A stretch of 5,235 nt of DNA from Anaerolineae bacterium (GTDB taxonomy: Bacteria > Chloroflexota > Anaerolineae > 4572-78 > J111): NCBI GenBank assembly GCA_020433785.1, contig JAGRCC010000871.1:1-5235 (forward strand), written 5' to 3'. Both the position numbers and the translations under genes were made by a program. Positions 1 to 4,227 of this stretch are shown in pieces; position 1 is the stretch's first letter, and the number at the start of each line of letters is the position of its first letter. Under the pieces are notes generated by a model, which saw only the letters and a program-made list of their open reading frames with translations, did no database searches and was not told the DNA's origin.

Positions 1-1
1 C

Positions 2-64
2 GCCCCAAAATGGGAACAATTTAGCAAATTGTTCTACGAACTGCGTAAGTCCTACCAAAATTGA
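2..64 (+). CDS. Possible 3' end of an upstream gene (partial)
   Basis: The second forward frame is open from the window edge to a TGA at 62-64 and gives 20 residues, APKWEQFSKLFYELRKSYQN. The mix of aromatic, Lys/Arg and Leu residues at helical spacing looks like a natural protein C-terminus. The other two forward frames give TAG early (frame 1) or a low-complexity Asn/Cys/Thr peptide (frame 3). Twenty codons is far too short to assign a family, and a chance open stretch is possible. If real, the gene ends 77 bp before the grpE start on the same strand. It does not resemble the acidic C-terminus expected of DnaK, the usual grpE neighbour. Confidence 0.3.
   Translation, partial: APKWEQFSKLFYELRKSYQN
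14..34. repeat. Perfect 9+9 bp inverted repeat with 3-bp centre
   Basis: GAACAATTT (14-22) and AAATTGTTC (26-34) are exact reverse complements around AGC. The right arm's GTTC is followed after TAC by GAAC (38-41), so GAAC/GTTC half-sites recur three times in 28 bp. The symmetry would suit a dimeric regulator, and GAAC..GTTC is also the core of Gram-positive-type LexA boxes, but the spacing here does not match that box. The arms lie inside the possible upstream coding tail, so codon constraint or chance could explain them. There is no T-tract after the right arm, which argues against an intrinsic terminator. Confidence 0.4.
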
Positions 65-74
65 GCATGTCTTC

Positions 75-83
75 TGATATAAA
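75..83 (+). promoter_or_regulatory. Candidate extended -10 promoter for grpE-dnaJ
   Basis: TGATATAAA matches the extended -10 pattern (TG, one base, then TATAAA, 5 of 6 to consensus). No good -35 hexamer sits 16-18 bp upstream (the bases there are CCAAAA), which extended -10 promoters can tolerate. Transcription would start near base 90 and leave a leader of about 50 nt before the grpE GTG. No CIRCE element (TTAGCACTC, 9 bp, GAGTGCTAA) is visible, so HrcA control is not supported by the sequence. Confidence 0.3.
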
Positions 84-130
84 TCTAACACAAGTAAGGT
101 ATGCTTAGAACGTACCAAACTGTTTAATTT

Positions 131-135
131 GGAGG
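131..135 (+). promoter_or_regulatory. Ribosome binding site for the GTG start of grpE
   Basis: GGAGG lies 6 nt before the GTG at 142. It is the main reason for choosing this GTG over the out-of-frame ATG at 158, which would be 22 nt away. Confidence 0.7.
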
Positions 136-141
136 ATTGAC

Positions 142-798
142 GTGCTACAATACCCTTATGGACGACGACCCGTTCGCCGCGTTCCGGTGCGGATGGCGAA
201 CGGCGCTGATAGATATAACCCGTTTGCGGACAGGCAACGGCCGGCTCAAAACGCGTCCGAACCAGCGCCAACTCATACCCAGGAGAATCATTTGAACCCG
301 TCTCACGCTCAGGATCATCAACGTCAGGCTGAACCGATCGCCACGGAACCCATCAATACCCCAGCCGCTAATGGGCGCTCGCAAAGCGAGACCGACTGGC
401 AGCAGGTCGCGACGCAGTTACAGGCGGATATGGACAACTTCCGCAAGCGTCAAAAACGCCAGGCCGAAGAGGCCGCCGGCAATGAACGAGAACGCTTGCT
501 GCGGCTTTTTTTGCCGGTGGTCGATAATTTAGCGCGAGCCTTGAACCACAACGCGGCTGAAGATGACTCGCTGCGCCAGGGCGTTGAACTGACTTATCGT
601 GAATTTATCCGGCTTATGGCCGCCGAAGGGGTCAGTCGGGTTGAAACCATCGGCCAACCGTTTGACCCCAGCTATCACGAAGCCCTGGCCACCATCGTCA
701 CCCATGCGGACCCCGGTACTGTTGTCGAAGAGGTTGAAGCCGGTTACACGCTGGATGGCAAACTACTCAGGCCCGCCAAAGTTTTGGTAGCCGCCTGA
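142..798 (+). CDS. grpE: GrpE, nucleotide exchange factor of DnaK
   Basis: GrpE acts in the cytoplasm as a dimer that releases ADP from DnaK, resetting the Hsp70 folding cycle. The 218-residue product has a Pro/Arg/Gln-rich, probably disordered N-terminus (1-80), then the GrpE long-helix region (about 85-135, with [13 protein letters not shown] and [11 protein letters not shown]), the short helices around 144-162 (GVELTYREF) and the C-terminal beta-wing (about 165-218) with [10 protein letters not shown] and [16 protein letters not shown]. These are hallmark GrpE motifs. The GTG start is preceded by GGAGG. An in-frame TTG at 292 also has its own Shine-Dalgarno and would give a 168-residue protein that keeps the whole conserved core. 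dnaJ follows after a short gap on the same strand, so the two are probably co-transcribed. DnaK is not in this window. The family call is secure; the exact start is less so. Confidence 0.95.
   Translation: MLQYPYGRRPVRRVPVRMANGADRYNPFADRQRPAQNASEPAPTHTQENHLNPSHAQDHQRQAEPIATEPINTPAANGRSQSETDWQQVATQLQADMDNFRKRQKRQAEEAAGNERERLLRLFLPVVDNLARALNHNAAEDDSLRQGVELTYREFIRLMAAEGVSRVETIGQPFDPSYHEALATIVTHADPGTVVEEVEAGYTLDGKLLRPAKVLVAA
281..294 (+). promoter_or_regulatory. Internal RBS and alternative TTG start of grpE
   Basis: AGGAG (281-285) lies 6 nt before an in-frame TTG (292-294), which is codon 51 of the long grpE form. Starting here would remove the Arg/Pro-rich leader and leave a 168-residue GrpE. 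The TTG overlaps a TGA (293-295) that closes another frame open from the ATG at 158, giving a TTGA arrangement like those used in translational coupling. Either this is the true start or a second isoform is made. Chance is also possible because AGGAG occurs often in Gln/Glu/Asn codons. Confidence 0.4.
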
Positions 799-803
799 GA
801 GAT

Positions 804-816
804 GTAAAAATTTTAC
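804..816. repeat. Short AT palindrome between grpE and dnaJ
   Basis: GTAAAA (804-809) and TTTTAC (811-816) are reverse complements around a single A, just upstream of the dnaJ Shine-Dalgarno. With a one-base centre it could not close as an RNA hairpin without losing inner pairs. It may be only a chance AT-rich spacer. Confidence 0.3.
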
Positions 817-818
817 TT

Positions 819-823
819 GGAGA
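819..823 (+). promoter_or_regulatory. Ribosome binding site that sets the dnaJ start
   Basis: GGAGA lies 9 nt before the ATG at 833 but only 3 nt before the in-frame GTG at 827. The spacing favours the ATG, which also gives the usual short N-terminus of J-proteins (MEYKDYY). Confidence 0.65.
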
Positions 824-832
824 AACGTGCCA

Positions 833-1795
833 ATGGAATACAAAGATTATTATAAAACATTAGGCGTTAGTAAAAACGCGACGGAAAAGGAAATTAAATC
901 GGCCTATCGCAAGCTGGCACGGCAGCATCACCCGGATGTGAATCCCGACAATCCCAGCGCCGAAGCCCGCTTCAAAGAAGTGAACGAAGCTTACGAAGTG
1001 CTGGGCGATCCGGAAAAGCGCAAAAAGTACGATCAACTCGGCGCGGATTGGCGTCGCTGGGAGCAAGCCGGTCAAAACGGCGGTTTCGATTGGAGCCAAT
1101 GGATGGGCGGCATGGGTAGCCCCGGTGGCCCGGGCGGGCCTCGGGTGCGGGTTCAATATGGCGCCAACGACCTAAACGATCTGTTTGGCAATGGCGGCGG
1201 TTTTTCTGATTTCTTTAACGCCATCTTCGGCGATATGGGCGCCGCGTCCGGCGGTAGCCGAAGCGGTTTTCGCGGCCAGCCGCAGGCCCAAATTGGGCAA
1301 GATATTGAGCAAGAACTGGAGATCAGTCTGGCCGAAGCTTACCACGGCACCACCCGCTTACTCAGCAAAGATGGCCGACGCCTGGAAGTGAAGATTCCGG
1401 CCGGGGCGAAAACCGGCACCAAAGTTCGGATGCGGGGTGAAGGTCAGCCTAGTTATGGCGGCCAAGCCGGCGATCTCTATCTCAAAGTGAAAGTGGCTCA
1501 CGATCCCCGGTTTGAGCGCAAAGGCGACAACCTGCACGTTACCGTGCCGGTCGATCTCTACACCGCCATTTTAGGCGGCGAAGTCCGCGTGCCGACGATG
1601 ACCGGCGATGTGAAGCTGAAGATTCCGGCCGGCGCTCAGAACAACCAGAAATTTCGCCTAACAGGTAAAGGGATGCCTAAACTTCGCCACAAAAACGAAT
1701 ACGGCGACCTGTACGCCCAGCTTGAGATCAAACTCCCGAAATCGATTACCCCCGAACAACGGACGCTTTTCGAAAAATTGCGAGATATGGGCTAA
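833..1795 (+). CDS. dnaJ: DnaJ/CbpA-type J-domain co-chaperone without zinc finger
   Basis: J-proteins deliver unfolded clients to DnaK and stimulate its ATPase in the cytoplasm. The 320-residue product has an N-terminal J domain (about 1-70) with the essential HPD at 33-35 and the helix IV region [13 protein letters not shown] Gly/Phe-rich stretch follows (about 80-150, with repeated GG, FGNGGGF and FGDMG). The C-terminal client-binding domains CTD I (about 157-230) and CTD II (about 235-310) each contain a K-IPAGA motif. There is no CxxCxGxG zinc-finger region, so this is a class B (CbpA-like) J-protein rather than canonical DnaJ. Its length is close to E. coli CbpA. The ATG at 833 is preferred over GTG 827 on Shine-Dalgarno spacing. 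It lies 34 nt after grpE and probably shares its transcript, supporting a role with DnaK. Confidence 0.95.
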   Translation: MEYKDYYKTLGVSKNATEKEIKSAYRKLARQHHPDVNPDNPSAEARFKEVNEAYEVLGDPEKRKKYDQLGADWRRWEQAGQNGGFDWSQWMGGMGSPGGPGGPRVRVQYGANDLNDLFGNGGGFSDFFNAIFGDMGAASGGSRSGFRGQPQAQIGQDIEQELEISLAEAYHGTTRLLSKDGRRLEVKIPAGAKTGTKVRMRGEGQPSYGGQAGDLYLKVKVAHDPRFERKGDNLHVTVPVDLYTAILGGEVRVPTMTGDVKLKIPAGAQNNQKFRLTGKGMPKLRHKNEYGDLYAQLEIKLPKSITPEQRTLFEKLRDMG

Positions 1796-1852
1796 GAGGT
1801 TACGACTGCCGACGGTCGATCACAGACCGCCGGATATTAGAGGAACTATCTA

Positions 1853-1878
1853 TGGTGGCGGATTTTTATCCGCCACCA
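1853..1878 (+). terminator. GC-rich hairpin after dnaJ, possible terminator
   Basis: TGGTGGCGGAT (1853-1863) pairs perfectly with ATCCGCCACCA (1868-1878) around a TTTT loop, giving an 11-bp stem 57 nt after the dnaJ stop. The position suits a transcript end or a 3' stabilising hairpin. There is no downstream T-run (ACTATCCATCC follows), so it is not a textbook intrinsic terminator. The structure is clear; its function as a terminator is inferred. Confidence 0.55.
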
Positions 1879-1938
1879 ACTATCCATCCATCCAACTAAC
1901 TATACTGACAACAGAATGAAAACGAAACTTTCGGGCCG

Positions 1939-2041
1939 GTCATTCCCGCATGCTTCCCCGCCTACGCGAGGACAAGCTTAGCGGGAATCTATCGTTGTAG
2001 CCCCTGATGATGGATGCCCGATAAAGACATTCGGGCATGAC
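1939..2041. repeat. Degraded REP/MITE-like palindromic element
   Basis: The ends are imperfect terminal inverted repeats: GTCATTCCCGCATG at 1939-1952 against the reverse complement of the bases ending at 2041, GTCATGCCCGAATG, 12 of 14 matching. Inside are two hairpins. ATTCCCGC (1942-1949) pairs with GCGGGAAT (1981-1988), supported by GCTT/AAGC (1952-1955, 1974-1977). ATGCCCGA (2014-2021) pairs with TCGGGCAT (2031-2038). The words CATTCCCGC...GCGGGAAT and GGATGCCCGA...TCGGGCATGAC resemble palindromic repeats dispersed in spacers of many bacterial genomes. It contains no coding capacity. Sitting between two convergent genes is typical for such repeats, which can also act as bidirectional transcript ends. 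Confidence 0.6.
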
Positions 2042-2102
2042 AGGCAATTTCCGCAAAAGTTCTGCTTTCAAACTAATCTCAGTATAATTAACTAACTAAC
2101 CA

Positions 2103-2870
2103 TCAAACTGACTGAGTCCGGCCAGGCAGTTGAGATATCTTGACATGGGGTTTGGGTTTCAGCCGGTCAAAGGCCAATCTCATCACGGTGTACATCGCTT
2201 TATAGATTTCACGATGTGAGATTTTCGACTGGCCCCGCTCTCGATTGGCAAAGATAATAGGAATTTCACCTACGGTAAATCCCAGCCGTTGGCATTTGAA
2301 GATCATTTCCACCAGAAATGAGTAGCCGTTCGAGAAGATTTGACTAAGCTCGATATTCAGCAGCACCTCACGGTGATAGCAGCGAAACCCGGCCGTACAG
2401 TCATTGGCCTTCAACCCCAACACCGTCCGCGCAAACAGGTTCGCTCCCCAGCTTAAAAACCGACGCTGAAGCCCCCAATTGACCACGCCCCCCTGCGGAA
2501 CATAGCGCGAGCCAATGGTAATATGATAGAAATTGGCTAACTCAACCAGGCGCGGAATATAAGCCGGGTTGTGAGAAAAATCGGCGTCCATTGTAATCAG
2601 CCGCTCGGCGCCGTCGGCTAACCCTTTTTTAAAGCCGGCGATGTAAGCCGTACCCAACCCTAACTTACCCATCCGATGAATGACCTGGACCCGCTCGAAC
2701 TGCTCGGCCAACGCCTCGGCTATCTGGCCCGTACCGTCCGGCGAGTTGTCATCGACGATAATCACGTGGGCATTTATCGGCAGCGCCAGAATTTGCTGCA
2801 CCAAGTCGGTAATATTGTCTTTCTCATTGAAAGTCGGTACAATGACACAAGTTTCCAAAAGTTCCCCCAT
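2103..2870 (-). CDS. GT2 glycosyltransferase, polyprenol-phosphate mannose synthase-like
   Basis: This family transfers a sugar (usually mannose from GDP-mannose) to a polyprenyl phosphate at the inner membrane face, producing lipid-linked donors for cell-surface glycosylation. The 255-residue product has the GT-A fold signatures in order: VIVPTFNEKDNI (9-20), VDDNSPDGT (39-47), GLGTAYIAGFKKGL (71-84), the metal-binding-type MDADFSHNP (94-102), GSRYVPQGG (120-128), DCTAGFRCY (157-165) and NRERGQSKIS (209-218). These match the dolichyl-phosphate mannose synthase branch. No C-terminal membrane helices or GtrA domain follow, so it is the short soluble form and ends in a basic, Pro-containing tail. 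The ATG is fixed by the lack of nearby alternatives. The Shine-Dalgarno GGAG is 12 nt upstream, which is rather long. The donor sugar cannot be read from sequence; glucosyl or GlcNAc transfer is possible. Confidence 0.9.
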   Translation of the reverse strand: MGELLETCVIVPTFNEKDNITDLVQQILALPINAHVIIVDDNSPDGTGQIAEALAEQFERVQVIHRMGKLGLGTAYIAGFKKGLADGAERLITMDADFSHNPAYIPRLVELANFYHITIGSRYVPQGGVVNWGLQRRFLSWGANLFARTVLGLKANDCTAGFRCYHREVLLNIELSQIFSNGYSFLVEMIFKCQRLGFTVGEIPIIFANRERGQSKISHREIYKAMYTVMRLAFDRLKPKPHVKISQLPGRTQSV

Positions 2871-2892
2871 CTAATTGATAATCTCCAATTAG
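2871..2892 (-). promoter_or_regulatory. Inverted repeat around the glycosyltransferase RBS
   Basis: On the minus strand, CTAATTG (2892-2886) and CAATTAG (2877-2871) are exact 7-bp inverted repeats with an 8-nt loop, GAGATTAT. The Shine-Dalgarno GGAG straddles the stem and loop, and the stem ends immediately before the ATG. Folding would place the Shine-Dalgarno near the loop and shorten its distance to the start, or partly mask it. The stem is AU-rich and weak. A DNA operator is the alternative. Confidence 0.4.
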
Positions 2893-2958
2893 AATCGCTA
2901 TCTTACCACAAAGCCTTTTATTGAGCTATTTGTATCTTCTCCATAATGAGGGCCGATC

Positions 2959-3993
2959 ATGTCACCCAAAAGCCAGATTGTCATCGAAACCATCATCAGC
3001 GATGTCTTACGCGATAACCCGCTGGGCGATCCCGTTGAGCGCCAGGTCCCGGTCTATTTGCCGCCCGGCTATGCCGACAGCGAGACCCGCTATCCCACCC
3101 TTTATCTGCTGACCGGTTTCACCGGACGCGGCGCGTTTATGCTTAACGACTCCGCCTTTGACGAGCCGATTCAGGAACGGCTGGATCGTCTGATCGCCGC
3201 CGCCCAAATTCAGCCGATGATGGTCGTCTTACCCGACGGCTTCACCCGTTACGGCGGCAGCCAATACCTCAACTCCACTGCAACCGGCCGGTACGAAGAT
3301 TACCTGATCACCGAAATCGTCCCCTATATCGATCAGCACTACCGTACTCAAATCGAGCCCGGCGGTCGGGCCATCGGCGGCAAATCTTCCGGTGGGTATG
3401 GCGCGCTGGTGCAAGCCATGCGCCACCCCGATCTATTTGGGCTGATAGCTTGTCACAGCGGTGATATTTATTTTGAATACGCCTACAAGCCCGAGTTTCC
3501 CAAATTTCTCGATGCCGCCGCCCGTAATCAAATCGACTCCTATGAAACCTTGCGCAATTTCCTAAAGGCGTTTTCCCCTAAAATGTACCCTAAACCTCCC
3601 AGCTTTTTTGATGTCATCCACATCTCCGCTATGGCCGCCTGCTACTCGCCCAACCCGGCCTCGCCCTGCGGTTTCGACCTGCCCTTCACCTTCCGCACCG
3701 GCGAGCTGCGGCCCGATGTCTGGCAGCGCTGGCTGGCCTGGGATCCCATTACCCTGCTCAACGACAACCGCTATGCCGACGCGCTGCGCCATATGAAGCT
3801 GCTCTACCTCGACTGCGGCAATCGCGATGAATATGCCCTCCACTATGGAGCGCGTATTTTTAGCCAGCGCCTAACCCAACTGAACATCCATCACCACCAC
3901 CAAGAATTTGACGGCGGCCATCGCGGCACTAACTTCCGCTACGATGTCTCGCTGCCGGCCCTGTCACAGGCGTTTGCCCAAATCCAAACGTAA
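2959..3993 (+). CDS. Esterase-D-like alpha/beta hydrolase (putative esterase family)
   Basis: It is a serine hydrolase of the putative esterase family (Fes/esterase D/antigen 85-like fold), expected to cleave an ester or thioester in the cytoplasm since no signal peptide is visible. In the 344-residue product an N-terminal beta-rich part leads through VPVYLPPGY (30-38) and PTLYLLTGFTG (46-56), where the oxyanion-hole loop is expected. The nucleophile elbow GGKSSGGYG gives Ser143 (G141-K-S143-S-G145). The acid is probably Asp290 in DCGNRDEY, and the base His321 in FDGGHRG. About 80 residues between 172 and 255 form a longer insertion, perhaps a lid, rich in Pro and aromatics. The ATG has GAGGG 6 nt upstream (2948-2952). 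It is divergent from the glycosyltransferase, with an 88-bp shared spacer in which I see no confident promoter. The substrate is unknown; related proteins include enterochelin esterases and S-formylglutathione hydrolase. Confidence 0.88.
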   Translation: MSPKSQIVIETIISDVLRDNPLGDPVERQVPVYLPPGYADSETRYPTLYLLTGFTGRGAFMLNDSAFDEPIQERLDRLIAAAQIQPMMVVLPDGFTRYGGSQYLNSTATGRYEDYLITEIVPYIDQHYRTQIEPGGRAIGGKSSGGYGALVQAMRHPDLFGLIACHSGDIYFEYAYKPEFPKFLDAAARNQIDSYETLRNFLKAFSPKMYPKPPSFFDVIHISAMAACYSPNPASPCGFDLPFTFRTGELRPDVWQRWLAWDPITLLNDNRYADALRHMKLLYLDCGNRDEYALHYGARIFSQRLTQLNIHHHHQEFDGGHRGTNFRYDVSLPALSQAFAQIQT

Positions 3994-4130
3994 TATTCTG
4001 TTAAGAATTTTGTAACCAATTATCAATCAATCCGATTTATAACAATAAAAGTATTGCCTTGCTTCGACCCTATCATCTCTCCTATTTCCAAATCCTTCGA
4101 CTTCCGGGCAACGTCAACAAACAACCTAGG

Positions 4131-4202
4131 CAGTCAGATAGTCTCCCCTGAGACGACATCGACATTGAATATTCTGACTACCGACGACCGATGTCTGACT
4201 AC
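4131..4202 (+). promoter_or_regulatory. Nested inverted and direct repeats in the leader of the Rieske-ThDP gene
   Basis: AGTCAG (4132-4137) can pair with CTGACT at 4195-4200 or, alternatively, at 4174-4179. GTCTC/GAGAC (4141-4145, 4150-4154) forms a small hairpin with a CCCT loop. ACATCG (4156-4161) pairs with CGATGT (4189-4194), directly next to the distal CTGACT. Together the first, second and third pairings describe a three-way-junction-like fold ending 12 nt before the Shine-Dalgarno. The 9-bp TCTGACTAC repeats at 4173-4181 and 4194-4202 create the competing pairing. The helices are short, so this may be degenerate spacer repeat DNA. The rest of the 234-bp spacer (3994-4130) is AT-rich at first and shows no confident promoter. 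Confidence 0.35.
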
Positions 4203-4212
4203 AGTATTTTCC

Positions 4213-4220
4213 GAGGAGGT
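4213..4220 (+). promoter_or_regulatory. Very strong Shine-Dalgarno for the Rieske-ThDP gene
   Basis: GAGGAGGT, near-complementary to the 16S rRNA tail, lies 7 nt before the ATG at 4228. It is the strongest ribosome binding site in the window and fixes the start. Confidence 0.85.
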
Positions 4221-4227
4221 AAATCGA

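Larger units (their letters stand above)
1796..2102. other. Convergent intergenic spacer, no gene
   Basis: This 307-bp spacer lies between the ends of dnaJ (+) and the glycosyltransferase (-). I see no credible gene in it. It contains a small inverted repeat CGGTC/GACCG (1813-1817, 1825-1829), a strong hairpin (1853-1878), simple repeats of CCAT and AACT (about 1883-1900 and 2090-2100) and a REP/MITE-like palindromic element (1939-2041). A short open frame that overlaps the dnaJ 3' end and runs to 1919 translates across the hairpin and simple repeats and is not convincing. Confidence 0.7.

Noticed and set aside
158..295. Separate 45-codon gene starting at ATG 158 (MDDDPFAAF...)
   Set aside because: Its only Shine-Dalgarno is 22 nt upstream and far better placed for GTG 142. 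The peptide shows no recognisable family, and it overlaps the grpE frame throughout. It is kept only as part of the TTGA overlap observation.
1722..1919. 65-codon frame overlapping the dnaJ 3' end
   Set aside because: More than a third of it is the wrong frame of dnaJ and the rest translates a hairpin and simple repeats; no sign of selection as protein.
2921..2947. Possible sigma70 promoter TTGAGC (2921) with CATAAT (2942) before the esterase
   Set aside because: The spacer is only 15 bp, the -35 matches at 4 of 6, and the implied transcript would begin within a few bases of the ATG, leaving out the visible Shine-Dalgarno.
4038..4043. TATAAC as a -10 box for the Rieske-ThDP gene
   Set aside because: The nearest -35-like TTGTAA (4010-4015) is 22 bp away and there is no extended -10 TG, so the region is not distinguishable from general AT-rich spacer.
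4145..4202. Resemblance to a TPP riboswitch (CTGAGA at 4149-4154 and TTGAA...CTGA at 4165-4177) before a ThDP-enzyme gene
   Set aside because: The required GGGG-type P1/P2 start and the conserved 3' half with the GCG-AGGGA-like segment are absent. TPP riboswitches normally control thiamine synthesis or transport genes and not ThDP-using enzymes.
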